Program-made: the position numbers and the translations under genes
Assembly: GCF_901827205.1 (NCBI RefSeq)
Contig: NZ_LR594675.1
Span: 806,001 to 870,000 of the forward strand
Source of the DNA: Variovorax sp. PBS-H4
GTDB lineage: Bacteria > Pseudomonadota > Gammaproteobacteria > Burkholderiales > Burkholderiaceae_C
Length of the DNA: 64,000 nucleotides
Direction of reading: 5' to 3'
The notes under the pieces: model-generated
Seen by the model: only the letters and a program-made list of their open reading frames with translations
Told to the model about the DNA's origin: nothing
The model's database searches: none
Shown: piece after piece, positions 1-8,826 of the stretch
Numbering within the stretch: position 1 is the stretch's first letter
How the letters are laid out: each line of letters opens with the position of its first letter

Positions 1-2
1 TC

Positions 3-350
3 AGCATGACCTTGGAGCAGCTAGAAAAGATGAGGAATTTGTTTCCCGGTCGCATTAGTGCGTATGCTGCGCAACGAAATGACGAATTGATTGCTGCCGC
101 GATCTGCATTCAAATCCGCGAGTCGATGCAGCACATTTTTCTCATGAACAACAAGTCAGACAACGCAATGTACAACGCGGTCGCGCTTGTTGTGCAGCGA
201 ATTTACGAAGACTGTTTGAGCGATGAAATTTCGAAGCTAAGCTACGGAACGGCGACAGCCGACCGGGTCGCCAACGACGGATTGATCAGGTTCAAGCGTT
301 CCCTTGGTTTCATCGAATCTTTAAAGATTTCTGTCAGTCTGACAATTTAG
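3..350 (+). CDS. C-terminal part of a GNAT/FemAB-like acyltransferase (5' end outside window)
   Basis: The reading frame is open to the left edge, so the visible 115 or so residues are probably the C-terminal half of a larger protein. An internal ATG lies at position 6. The order of charged helices and short strands (GRISAYAAQRNDELIAAAIC, then a C-terminal FKRSLGF) resembles the acyl-CoA/aminoacyl transfer half of FemAB/GNAT-type proteins common in polysaccharide loci. No catalytic residue can be assigned from this fragment. It is followed 8 bases later by a hexapeptide acetyltransferase on the same strand, so the two are likely co-transcribed. Base composition is low for this window (27 of 60 G+C at 121-180), as in all genes up to about 9.3 kb. 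Confidence 0.6.
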   Translation, partial: SMTLEQLEKMRNLFPGRISAYAAQRNDELIAAAICIQIRESMQHIFLMNNKSDNAMYNAVALVVQRIYEDCLSDEISKLSYGTATADRVANDGLIRFKRSLGFIESLKISVSLTI

Positions 351-358
351 GGGACACA

Positions 359-925
359 ATGGCTTTCATGGCTCAAGAAGAACTTCGCCGGTTCGGCTTC
401 CTGCAGGTGGGGGAGAACGTCAAGATAAGTACGCGTGCCGCAATTTATCATGCCGAGCGCATTGCGCTGGGCGATGGTTGCCGAGTTGACGACTTTTGCA
501 TTTTGTCAGGTTCAGTTAATATCGGCAAGCATGTTCACATTGCGGCCCATTCTCTTGTCGATGGGGGCGACGAAGGGATCGAGTTTCACGACTATGCGGT
601 GTTAGCGTACGGGTGCTATGCCTTTGCCGTGAGCGACGACTATTCTGGCGAATCACTTACCAGCCTAACGGTTCCGGAGAAGTACAAAACAAATCTGATT
701 CGAGGAAAGATCGTTTTCGGAAGATATTCGATTGCTGGGACCGGTACTATTATTTTTCCCGGCGCGTCGTTGGGCGAAGGAAGCGCCGTTGGTGCTGGTT
801 CGATCGTTACAAGACCGACGGAGCCATGGTCTATGTATCGGGGCCGCCCTGCCAAAAAAACAAAAGATCGGAGCAAGAATATGTTGCATCTGGCATCCCG
901 GTTGGCAGAGGATCAGCAGCAATAG
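359..925 (+). CDS. Hexapeptide-repeat (left-handed beta-helix) O-acetyltransferase
   Basis: This 188-residue protein carries the repeating [LIV]-G-x-x-x-x hexapeptide pattern of left-handed beta-helix acyltransferases (IALGDGCRVDD, VNIGKHVHI, then IVFGRYSIAGTGTIIFPGASLGEGSAVGAGSIV). The C-terminal coil followed by a YRGRPAKK stretch is typical of galactoside/serine/sugar O-acetyltransferases of the WbbJ/NeuD kind. It likely moves an acetyl group from acetyl-CoA to a sugar nucleotide or glycan hydroxyl in the cytoplasm. The ATG at 359 follows an AGGGGAC ribosome-binding sequence; a second ATG three codons on is possible. The gene converges on the membrane acyltransferase at 1004-2119. The exact acceptor is unknown. 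Confidence 0.8.
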   Translation: MAFMAQEELRRFGFLQVGENVKISTRAAIYHAERIALGDGCRVDDFCILSGSVNIGKHVHIAAHSLVDGGDEGIEFHDYAVLAYGCYAFAVSDDYSGESLTSLTVPEKYKTNLIRGKIVFGRYSIAGTGTIIFPGASLGEGSAVGAGSIVTRPTEPWSMYRGRPAKKTKDRSKNMLHLASRLAEDQQQ

Positions 926-1003
926 CAGGCGGTGGATGACGGGGAACGTTCATACTATTCGCCAGCGTGCTGACGAAAGCGAAGGTCTAGACGGGAAGGC
1001 CGG

Positions 1004-2119
1004 TTACAAGGACAGACCCATGCGCGGTTGTTGACCCCTGTACCGTCTGATTAGGCGACGTGCAGGTTCTTCGATCAAGTGATGACTGAGCGCGGAGATG
1101 AGAAGGAGGACAACGAAAGTGACAATGGCAAGCAGAAGGTTGTTTTCCAACATCGAAAAGCGACGTACCCAGCGGTCGTGATAGTTGACCAGCATAAGAA
1201 TGACCAAGGCTTGAAAAGAATAGAAGCTGTAACTGATTTTGCCAAGCCAGACGAACGGCCTTGTAGAAAGCAGGGCAGCCAAATAGCTCTTGCCATGTGC
1301 CACATTGAGAGTCACGAGAGCGATGACTGGAATGGAAATCCAGTTATGGCCTACGTATAGTGGCAACATTGGGCCGGCAATACCGAGATATATGCAGAAC
1401 AGGAGAATCAAGACAAATTGACCGGCATTGCCGATGGGTTTAAGGCGCCCACTTTGCCAAGCAAGGCACACGCAGCAGCCGAGCAAAAACTCGGGCAGTC
1501 GAAATATAGGCATCGAGTAAAAAACCCCCGCCGAGGTCGTGGGGAACAGTTTAGCCGAGAGGCCTGGTAGGGCGGCGAGGACAACGCAAGCGAACATGAT
1601 AAGCTTCTGTAGCCGCCATGAAAGCTTCACCAGTGTCGGTAAGAAGAATGGCAAAATCACGTAGCAAAACGCTTCGACTGAAATTGACCAACTGCTTCCG
1701 ACATTCCAGAGCGGAAAGAGCTGAACGAACCAAGCCTGGATCAGCAAGATGTTGGCGAGAAGAAGAAATGCTCCGCGGGCGAACGAGGCCAAGATATCGC
1801 TCCAAGCACTGCCGTCGGAGGCTACGCCAAACCAAGGTAAGGTGACAACCGCCGCCGCAACATAAACTGGGTAGATGCGCGCAAAGCGATTAAGAAGATA
1901 GGAGCGAATGCTGGTGCTCCCATCTTGATAGCGATAGGTCAGAACAAAGCCCGAAAGCAAGAAAAATATGCTCATGCCGACGGCTCCTTGGTTGAGCATA
2001 TTCTTGATAAGCAGGTTGTCCGACAGCGGCCACCGAATGTGTATGTGGAATAGGAAAACGTACAACGCAGCCACAAAGCGCAGTCCGGTCAGTGCAAGTA
2101 TTTCTTTGTCTTCGTTCAA
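1004..2119 (-). CDS. Membrane acyltransferase, acyltransferase-3 (OafA/YrhL-like) family
   Basis: This 371-residue, strongly hydrophobic protein has about ten membrane segments. The N-terminal LTGLRFVAALYVFLFH motif, with its conserved His in the first membrane helix, is the hallmark of acyltransferase-3 enzymes that O-acylate surface glycans. A later RFARIYPVY segment and a C-terminal HHLIEEPARR are also family features. The start codon is TTG: an in-frame stop lies just upstream, and any later start would delete the catalytic first helix. It is the last gene of the minus-strand polysaccharide run and lies 154 bases downstream of gmd. The likely role is O-acetylation of the exported polysaccharide at the inner membrane; acyl group and position are unknown. 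Confidence 0.87.
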   Translation of the reverse strand: MNEDKEILALTGLRFVAALYVFLFHIHIRWPLSDNLLIKNMLNQGAVGMSIFFLLSGFVLTYRYQDGSTSIRSYLLNRFARIYPVYVAAAVVTLPWFGVASDGSAWSDILASFARGAFLLLANILLIQAWFVQLFPLWNVGSSWSISVEAFCYVILPFFLPTLVKLSWRLQKLIMFACVVLAALPGLSAKLFPTTSAGVFYSMPIFRLPEFLLGCCVCLAWQSGRLKPIGNAGQFVLILLFCIYLGIAGPMLPLYVGHNWISIPVIALVTLNVAHGKSYLAALLSTRPFVWLGKISYSFYSFQALVILMLVNYHDRWVRRFSMLENNLLLAIVTFVVLLLISALSHHLIEEPARRLIRRYRGQQPRMGLSL

Positions 2120-2197
2120 TGGATTGACTCACGCCCAAGCAGCGATGCCGGCCAACGGAGCAGAAGAGGCGCAGCGGCCGTCGCGTACGACCGATCG

Positions 2198-2222
2198 GGA
2201 GCAGCGCTAAGATCACTGCTCC
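2198..2222 (-). other. Inverted repeat in the gmd-acyltransferase gap
   Basis: GGAGCAG and CTGCTCC form a perfect 7-base stem around an 11-base loop, in the 154-base gap downstream of gmd and upstream of the TTG-started acyltransferase. No T-run follows on either strand, so it is a weak terminator candidate. It could instead be an mRNA-processing or 3'-end-protecting hairpin that lowers acyltransferase expression relative to gmd. Confidence 0.4.
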
Positions 2223-2273
2223 TGGATGGGAGTCGGATACCCGCCGCCAATATGGGGGTTCGGGGCCGTGCCT

Positions 2274-3311
2274 TCAAAACGATGTGCCCAGGGCGTTGCG
2301 CCGCAGATCGGCCTCGACCATCATCCGGCAGAGTTCCTCCAAGGTTGTTACGGGCTCCCAGCCGAGCTTGGCCTTAGCTTTGGAAGGATCACCGATCAGC
2401 AAATCAACTTCAGCCGGCCTGTAGAACTTCGGATTGACCCGGACGAGTGTTTTGCCAGTTTGACTGTCGATTCCAACTTCGTGCTGCTCATTGCCCTCGA
2501 AGCGAAGCTCGTAGCCGGCTGCCTTGAATGCCATGTCGACGAATTCGCGGACCGTCTCGGTACGATTGGTCGCTAGCACGAAGTTGTCGGGCTGGGTTGC
2601 TTGCAGCATTAGCCACATGCCCTCCACGTATTCTTTAGCAAAGCCCCAATCACGCTGTGCACTCAGATTACCGAGTTCCAGGGCGGCGAGCTTCCCCAGT
2701 TTGATCTTGGCCACGCCGTCTGTGATCTTCCTCGTCACGAACTCTCGTCCACGAAGCGGGCTCTCATGATTGAAGAGAATTCCGCTGCAGCCGAAGATGT
2801 CGTAGCTCTCGCGATAGTTGATAGTCATCCAATGGGCGAACAACTTCGCGACTCCGTAAGGGCTTCGAGGATAAAAAGGCGTTTCTTCGACCTGAGGAAT
2901 GGCTTGCACTTTGCCAAACATCTCGGAGGTAGAGGCCTGATAAAAGCGGATAGCGCGATTGGTCAACCGAATAGCTTCAAGCAGATGTAAGGCCCCCATG
3001 GCGGTGATCTGTGCCGTTGCGTCGGGCTGGTTGAAGCTGACTCCCACGAAGCTCTGAGCTGCGAGGTTATAGACTTCGTCGGGTGCTGCATCCTTGATGA
3101 GAGTGAGGGAACTACCGAGGTCGGTCAGATCGTATTCGATCAGATGCAGATCAGGATTGTCTTGAATGCCTAGCTCCTCGATGCGCCAGAAATTAACTGA
3201 GCTGGTACGGCGATAGGTCCCGTAAACCACGTATCCCTTGGTCAGCAGCAGTTCTGCGAGGTAGGCCCCATCCTGACCGGTGATGCCTGTAACGACAGCG
3301 CGCTTCTTCAT
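2274..3311 (-). CDS. gmd: GDP-mannose 4,6-dehydratase
   Basis: This protein of about 345 residues is an extended short-chain dehydrogenase that converts GDP-D-mannose to GDP-4-keto-6-deoxy-D-mannose in the cytoplasm. The N-terminal NADP-binding motif GITGQDGAYLAELL, the QASTSEMFG segment with the catalytic Thr/Glu, and SPYGVAKLFAHW with the Tyr-Lys pair are all intact. The length is normal for Gmd. The start at MKKRAVVTG is preferred over an ATG 16 codons upstream because it puts the Rossmann strand at the N-terminus and has a GAAAG sequence about 7 bases before it. With manC, wzm and wzt upstream, it points to a D-rhamnose or other 6-deoxyhexose glycan. Confidence 0.95.
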   Translation of the reverse strand: MKKRAVVTGITGQDGAYLAELLLTKGYVVYGTYRRTSSVNFWRIEELGIQDNPDLHLIEYDLTDLGSSLTLIKDAAPDEVYNLAAQSFVGVSFNQPDATAQITAMGALHLLEAIRLTNRAIRFYQASTSEMFGKVQAIPQVEETPFYPRSPYGVAKLFAHWMTINYRESYDIFGCSGILFNHESPLRGREFVTRKITDGVAKIKLGKLAALELGNLSAQRDWGFAKEYVEGMWLMLQATQPDNFVLATNRTETVREFVDMAFKAAGYELRFEGNEQHEVGIDSQTGKTLVRVNPKFYRPAEVDLLIGDPSKAKAKLGWEPVTTLEELCRMMVEADLRRNALGTSF

Positions 3312-3380
3312 GGGTGTCTTTCTTGAAAATGTTTCGGAAAAGTGAGTGTGAGGAGTCAAGAACGCTTGGTTTTCAGACGC

Positions 3381-4859
3381 TCAAGCATCTACTTGCCACC
3401 ATTCGTTGCGAAACTCAACAGGTTGAATTTTGTGGTGAATCTTTGAAAGTTTTGGATGAAAGGAGGGGTCATCTTCGAGAAAGCGCCCCCATCTGCTCAA
3501 AAACAACGCTAGCTCGCTTGCGGGCCAAGATGCTTCACCTCGTGAGCCTTTTTCGTGATGAACAAGCTCCGCATGCGGCGTGTAAACAATCCTGTAGCCG
3601 AGCATTCTCAGTTTTAGACAGAGGTCGATATCATTGAAGTCGAGGCGAAATCTTTCATCAAACCCATTCACTTCCTCGAGCAAGCTCTTGCGGGTTGCAA
3701 AAACCGCGCCTGTCACCATCGACCATTCGCGGTGAACGGATGCCCAATCCTGGTAGGTGGAGGCCGATGAGGGCTCCCCGATCCACGCATGGGTGACGAG
3801 TCCGAACACTCCGCCAGGCATGCCAGCATGCTGGATCTCTCCCGTGGGATACAGCAGTCTTGCCCCGACTCCACCCACATCGTTTTGCGTCGAGAACGTC
3901 AGTAGCGCCTGAATCCAATCGGAGGAACGTATTGTGATGTCGTCGTTCATGAGAATCACATACTCCGTTGTCGACTCGCGCCAGAGTTGATTCATTTTGG
4001 CGGCATAGTTGAAGGGTTCGCCGTCCGCTCTCCGTGTCACCATTCGCCGCAATCTGAACGGCCATTGGCGCCCCACATAGATGTCGTCACTTTCGACATC
4101 ATCGCCGAGCAGGACGTGGATCCTGTCCATGGGGTATATCGAACTGGTCAGACTCTCGAGGAACTTGATGACGAATGGAACCCTCCCGTTCACCTCGGAC
4201 CCACTGGCAGTCTGTCGTGTCGGAACCACGAGGGTGACCTCAGGCAGATCGGAAAGGTGCCGATCCACTCTGAGAGTTTCCGGTTTCAACCCTGGCAACA
4301 CGTCGATTGGAAGGTCGGAAGTGCTCGCCGACCACGCCTTTATGGCAGACACGCGATCCTCAAGGGCGGCACGAACACGCTGTGTACCGATTTTCGCAAG
4401 GACCTCCGGGATGCGCGCAATGGTGATACCCGTTGCGCGCGCGCGTAGAAGCAGGTCGTAAGATGCAGCTGTACCTTGTTCTCCGTCGATATAGCCAAGT
4501 TGCTTCGCAGCAGCGGACCTGATGAACAGGGGCAATCCCACGTAGTCACTGGCTAGGAGCAGGGTGAAGTCCCAGTCGGGCTTCAAAGCAGCTTCCCAAG
4601 TATCGGAATGTGCGTCCAACGCAACATCGTCACCATAGAAGATGCCCACGTCAGGGCGCTGGTGCGTTGCCTGCGCCAGAATGTCCCAGACATGAGGATG
4701 AAGTTCTGTTTTCCGCGGACCGATTACGAGCCATTCGTCTGTTGGAATGCCGACGCTGAATTTTTTTGCCTCCTTTTGCGATATGACTCCATTCGCGCTG
4801 GTCAGAATTGAGTGAAAACCCTCGCGGTCCGATTGGCCGAGAATTACTATCTTGCTCAT
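3381..4859 (-). CDS. Family 2 glycosyltransferase (rhamnosyl/GalNAc transferase-like)
   Basis: This 492-residue protein has its catalytic GT-A domain in the C-terminal half. There, LPEVTLVVPTRQ starts the fold, VILMNDDI is the metal-binding DxD-like motif, and GGVGARLLYPTGEIQHAG and GFDERFRLDFNDIDLCLKL are typical of rhamnosyltransferase-like GT2 enzymes. The N-terminal 200 residues look like a second, degenerate GT2 domain (GIFYGDDVALD, PDWDFTLLLASDYVG). Its ATG overlaps the stop of the upstream 1259-residue protein by four bases (ATGA), implying translational coupling. It probably adds one residue of the O-chain or its adaptor; linkage and sugar cannot be read from sequence. Confidence 0.85.
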   Translation of the reverse strand: MSKIVILGQSDREGFHSILTSANGVISQKEAKKFSVGIPTDEWLVIGPRKTELHPHVWDILAQATHQRPDVGIFYGDDVALDAHSDTWEAALKPDWDFTLLLASDYVGLPLFIRSAAAKQLGYIDGEQGTAASYDLLLRARATGITIARIPEVLAKIGTQRVRAALEDRVSAIKAWSASTSDLPIDVLPGLKPETLRVDRHLSDLPEVTLVVPTRQTASGSEVNGRVPFVIKFLESLTSSIYPMDRIHVLLGDDVESDDIYVGRQWPFRLRRMVTRRADGEPFNYAAKMNQLWRESTTEYVILMNDDITIRSSDWIQALLTFSTQNDVGGVGARLLYPTGEIQHAGMPGGVFGLVTHAWIGEPSSASTYQDWASVHREWSMVTGAVFATRKSLLEEVNGFDERFRLDFNDIDLCLKLRMLGYRIVYTPHAELVHHEKGSRGEASWPASELALFLSRWGRFLEDDPSFHPKLSKIHHKIQPVEFRNEWWQVDA

Positions 4860-7800
4860 GACTGAACAACTTTCGCGATTGCTGAGGCTGAAATTTCGCC
4901 TGGGAGCAGTTGACGCAAACTCGCCTCCATGTATCCAGCGACTGATTGCGGAGAAAGTCGGTTTCGGATTCGTGTCCGAGCTGCGTCGCTCTTGGTCTTA
5001 TCACCGATGTCAATCATTCTCGCGGCGCTGAGCAGGGCCTCAGCCAGCTTGTCTTCGTCTATCGCCGCCCAGGTACTGCCACTGTTATAGACCCCTTGGT
5101 CGTCCTTTAATGCACGCATTTGATACTCGACCGGGAATCCGCAGGTCGAATCCACGAAATCCCGAGTCCCGCTGTAGTCGGTCGAAATCACCAGCTTACC
5201 CATGGCCATTGCTTCAGCAACCGTCAACCCGAACCCTTCGGCGCAATGGGGAGAGGCATAGATGCTCGCCGCGGACATCAGGGCATTCATCGCCTCCTTG
5301 TCGAGTGATCTATTCAACATGATTGTACCGGGTGTGCGATCGACCAGATCGGCCAGCAAATTACCTTGTAACTGCGAGTCAAACACGTGCTTTGTCTTTA
5401 GGACGAGCGACCATCCTTCTTCATAAAGGCGCGCTTTGCCGAACGCACGGACAAGCGCAAATGGGTTTTTTCTCACCAAATAGCTGCTGCCGTCAAACGC
5501 ATAAAGGATGATTTTCTCGGTTGCCACGTTGCCCAGCGCTTGGCGAACTGATTTTGGTTGCGCATCGAGCATCGAACTTTGACGCGCGGGAACCACATAG
5601 GGAACGACATGCACAGGCACGCCGATGGCTGCAGAGAAGGCGTCCGCGCAATACTGGGTTGGAGCCCATATTGCATCGACCTGGCTCATGACTTTCAGCC
5701 AACCGGCTGGTACCGTCGGAGTTTCCCAGACCCACAACCCAATTCTCACGCGAGCCTTGCGAATGACGTTCAACTGAGATTCGGTGAGCAACGACTCCCA
5801 GCCGTCCGGATTGAGTTGGATCAGTGCAACGTCGGTGTCCTCATTGAAATCGCAAATGTCGATCGGTGGCGTAATTTGCCGATGGACGTGAAAGGGGTGC
5901 TTGATCGGATGAAGATTCAGAAGAAATCCAGAGTGTCGCAATGCAGAAATGTACGATCTGCTGGCGACGCCGAGTCCGTTGTCAAAGTTCCATGGCGCAA
6001 TGAGAGACACGCGTAGTGAAGTGCGTGACTGCACGACTGGCGTGGACGGCGCAGTGGAGAGTGGTGCTTTGGATCGTTCCGTTTGAAACTTCCTTCTCGC
6101 CTCCTTGAGCGTCTGAACCGCAATCGCTGGGTCAAAGCCGCGTGTGCGCAGGACCTCTGGCCAACCACTGACATCCACTCCTTCGAAGGTGTCTCGCAAG
6201 ACCATGACCTTCACAAAAGGAAAGCCATCATCGATCAATTTGCGCCACTTGTAGATGGTGGGATTGCTGAGGCCCTCCGCAGGGAAGAGCGCTTCGCAAC
6301 TGAGCCCGGCGACTCGCAACTTCGGTGCGAATTGCAGTTCGAATTGATTGATGATGTCGTCCTTATCCTGGAGAACGGTCACATCATTTATGAATGATTG
6401 AAAGACTACGGACGCCAGCGCTTTCTTCTTCAAGGCCAAAAAGAAGCTCTGGAGATGCCATCCTGTGCGCTCGTGATTCTCAGTCGCACCGACCAGATCC
6501 GCGGCGCTCCTGCGCACCCGGCTAAGCATGAGGTCAAAATCAGCCTGATTGAACGGCCCTATCAAACTGTCGTTGAGCAGATACAAGATGTCGGAATCCA
6601 GCAAATCTGGCCGAAGCCGGAGCACATGCGCCCATGCGGCAAAGTCGTATCCCTCGTTTCGCCGGACGAACAAACCGGAAACGATCGATGTCAGATTGGG
6701 AAGAGCCTCGAAAGGTGCATCTGCAGCAACAATCAAGGTGACGGCGATGTCGCTCTTTTTCAGGCTTTCAAGGTAGTGAGTGACGTGTGGTTTCAGACTT
6801 CCATCTGGTGAGTGCGCAACAAATAATGCATTCTCCTTGCCGAGCTTAGGCGGCATCACGCAGTGAATCTCTGATCTGAGGACAGAAATTCCCTGGCGTG
6901 CTGCGAAGGCTGCTACTGACGGACTACGGCCCTCGGCTAATCCGTGGGACAGAAAGTGAGCAAGGGGGTTGGCCCCGCTCTGTGCAACGTCGGGGTTTCT
7001 TTCAAGATACCATTTCGTCGCAAATTTTGGCGACGGATCTCTGCCTTCGGATGCGCCGAATTCAAAATAGTGAAGAAGCGGATTGATATTAGATGCTTCC
7101 ACATCTGGGTATCTCTCGAGGTACCACTGCCCATCGAAAAAGGGATTGGGGCTCGAGTTCGGATTCTTCAGGTAGTGGGTGAGGGGGTTGATCCCCTTTG
7201 CAACTAGGAATGGGTACCTAGAAAGATACCAGCGCCCGTCGAATAGGGGGTGGGGATTGCGTCCCTCGACTCCTCCACGCATTACATAGTGCAGCAAGGG
7301 ATTGCCGAGCGGAGCGACATCGGGATACTGTGCGCGATAATAATCTGCATCGAATAATCTGGACTCGGCCAGTTCGGCGGCAATTCCCTTGGCCTGGTGC
7401 CTCAGCTTGATTTCTCGATAAATCTGGGCGAACTGCATGGTAACGAGCAGTTTGACTGTTTTCGCCGATCTCCAGCCAAATCGGCTGAGCCGAGGAAATT
7501 TTTCGGCCACTAGTCTCAATTTCAGTGCAATGCGCCACGTGCGAGAAGCGGTGATCGCAGTCCGAGCTTCTTTGGCGGCCCTTAGTTCGTCCGCAATTTG
7601 GTCGAATCGCGCGCGTAAGGCCACGAATTCTCTTCGTTGCTTGCTGTTTGCAAGTTCAAGCTGTCTTCGGTCGCGGGCTTGGTCGGAGGTTTCACGGGTA
7701 TGCTGTTCTTTCAAGCCCGCCATTTCCACGATCTGTCGTCGAAGATTTTCTTCGGCAGCTTGCATGGACTCTCGAAGCGTCTTGGCTTCGGTTCGAAGTT

Positions 7801-8635
7801 GTGCAAGCTCGACCTCGGGTAGAAGCCGCAAATCGCTCCATTGGTTCCTGCTCTCATCGACAGCCATGACCTCCGCGATGGTTAAACCGTTCAACGGGCG
7901 TTCTTGCGCAGAAATTAGGTCGATCTTTCCCGCGACTACGCGCGGGCCAAGTATCGTTTGAATCGCCGGCTTCTTGCGGATCAGGCACATCGAGTTTCGG
8001 AACTCGACTGAGTAGATGCCTTCCAGGTTTGCTGCGTCAAACGAACAACCATAGATCTGGGAAAATGCAGTGAGCGCGTCAGTGCGGCTGCCCCCGACTC
8101 CCCAGTGCTCGAAATTGATGACATCGGCCAAGCGCTTGAAGAAGCTCATCGAAGAATGGGGGTCGAACAACCCGCCTCCAAAGGCTTCCCAGTAGCTGCA
8201 ATGAAGATCTTCTACGACGTACAATCCGTCATCTGTGAGGCACGGAAAGTAGCGAGCAAAGCTCGACACAATGTCGCGTGACTGATGAGAGCCATCGTCA
8301 AGAATGATATCGTATTGCTCTGAACAGGCCAGTATGTTCTTCTGAATGGCATCATTGTTCGCATCGCCGATAACTACATGAATTCGCTCGTCGTCATACT
8401 TCAGTGAGCGGCATGATTCATTGATGTCGCAGCCGACAAGCAGCTTCGAATTGAAGAAGTATTTCGACCAGATCTCGAGCGACCCGCCGTTTTGAATGCC
8501 GATCTCGAGAAGTCTTACCCGGCGGTCGCGGTAGTTGCAAAAAATATCATCGTAAGCATCCAGGTACAGGGACCATTTGTCGGAAGTCTTGTTTTCATGA
8601 TCGCTATAAAGCTGACGTAGTGTAGGTAAACGCAT
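4856..8635 (-). CDS. Fusion: MycE/TylF-like methyltransferase, coiled coil, four YPDV repeats, RgpF domain, GT4 glycosyltransferase
   Basis: This protein has 1259 residues and five visible parts. Residues 1-220 look like a SAM-dependent sugar O-methyltransferase: LLEIGIQNGGSLEIW at 42-56, IILDDGSHQSRD at 110-121 and VVEDLHCSYWEAFGG at 140-154 follow the MycE/TylF pattern. Residues about 272-362 are charged heptad-like sequence, likely a coiled coil. Residues 428-575 hold four copies of a roughly 36-residue repeat, each with WYL/YYR, YPDV or similar, NPLxHY and usually EGRxP. Residues 601-815 resemble the rhamnan-synthesis RgpF domain (FVAHSPDG, EGYDFAAWAHVL, YLLNDSLIGPF). Residues 875-1240 are a GT-B family-4 transferase with EGFGLTVAEAMAMG at 1133-1146. 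It probably extends and methyl-modifies the chain at the membrane face. Composition is lower in GC than in wzm and manC. Confidence 0.88.
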   Translation of the reverse strand: MRLPTLRQLYSDHENKTSDKWSLYLDAYDDIFCNYRDRRVRLLEIGIQNGGSLEIWSKYFFNSKLLVGCDINESCRSLKYDDERIHVVIGDANNDAIQKNILACSEQYDIILDDGSHQSRDIVSSFARYFPCLTDDGLYVVEDLHCSYWEAFGGGLFDPHSSMSFFKRLADVINFEHWGVGGSRTDALTAFSQIYGCSFDAANLEGIYSVEFRNSMCLIRKKPAIQTILGPRVVAGKIDLISAQERPLNGLTIAEVMAVDESRNQWSDLRLLPEVELAQLRTEAKTLRESMQAAEENLRRQIVEMAGLKEQHTRETSDQARDRRQLELANSKQRREFVALRARFDQIADELRAAKEARTAITASRTWRIALKLRLVAEKFPRLSRFGWRSAKTVKLLVTMQFAQIYREIKLRHQAKGIAAELAESRLFDADYYRAQYPDVAPLGNPLLHYVMRGGVEGRNPHPLFDGRWYLSRYPFLVAKGINPLTHYLKNPNSSPNPFFDGQWYLERYPDVEASNINPLLHYFEFGASEGRDPSPKFATKWYLERNPDVAQSGANPLAHFLSHGLAEGRSPSVAAFAARQGISVLRSEIHCVMPPKLGKENALFVAHSPDGSLKPHVTHYLESLKKSDIAVTLIVAADAPFEALPNLTSIVSGLFVRRNEGYDFAAWAHVLRLRPDLLDSDILYLLNDSLIGPFNQADFDLMLSRVRRSAADLVGATENHERTGWHLQSFFLALKKKALASVVFQSFINDVTVLQDKDDIINQFELQFAPKLRVAGLSCEALFPAEGLSNPTIYKWRKLIDDGFPFVKVMVLRDTFEGVDVSGWPEVLRTRGFDPAIAVQTLKEARRKFQTERSKAPLSTAPSTPVVQSRTSLRVSLIAPWNFDNGLGVASRSYISALRHSGFLLNLHPIKHPFHVHRQITPPIDICDFNEDTDVALIQLNPDGWESLLTESQLNVIRKARVRIGLWVWETPTVPAGWLKVMSQVDAIWAPTQYCADAFSAAIGVPVHVVPYVVPARQSSMLDAQPKSVRQALGNVATEKIILYAFDGSSYLVRKNPFALVRAFGKARLYEEGWSLVLKTKHVFDSQLQGNLLADLVDRTPGTIMLNRSLDKEAMNALMSAASIYASPHCAEGFGLTVAEAMAMGKLVISTDYSGTRDFVDSTCGFPVEYQMRALKDDQGVYNSGSTWAAIDEDKLAEALLSAARMIDIGDKTKSDAARTRIRNRLSPQSVAGYMEASLRQLLPGEISASAIAKVVQS

Positions 8636-8669
8636 ATGCTCTTCGATTCGTGGAGGTGCTCAGCCCGGT

Positions 8670-8692
8670 CGGCTTGTAGCTACTTCAAGCCG
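8670..8692 (-). promoter_or_regulatory. Hairpin in the 191-base spacer between wzt and the large fusion gene
   Basis: CGGCTTG and CAAGCCG form a perfect 7-base stem with a 9-base loop; flanking CCGG and CCGG can extend it with a bulge. No T-run follows, so it is not a standard terminator. The other long gaps in this otherwise tightly packed run are near gmd, so the spacer stands out. It could partly uncouple export genes from downstream glycosyltransferases, or carry a promoter that I could not identify by eye. Confidence 0.4.
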
Positions 8693-8826
8693 AGGCCGGA
8701 CCGCAGAACAGATGCGACTCCGAAACGCCTCAGATCGGCTCAGATCCTAAATCCCGTGCTCTCACAACGGGTGTCAGTTGCAAGTGGACTCGGGCTCAGA
8801 GCGACGCCTCGAATCTCGCTAGGCAA

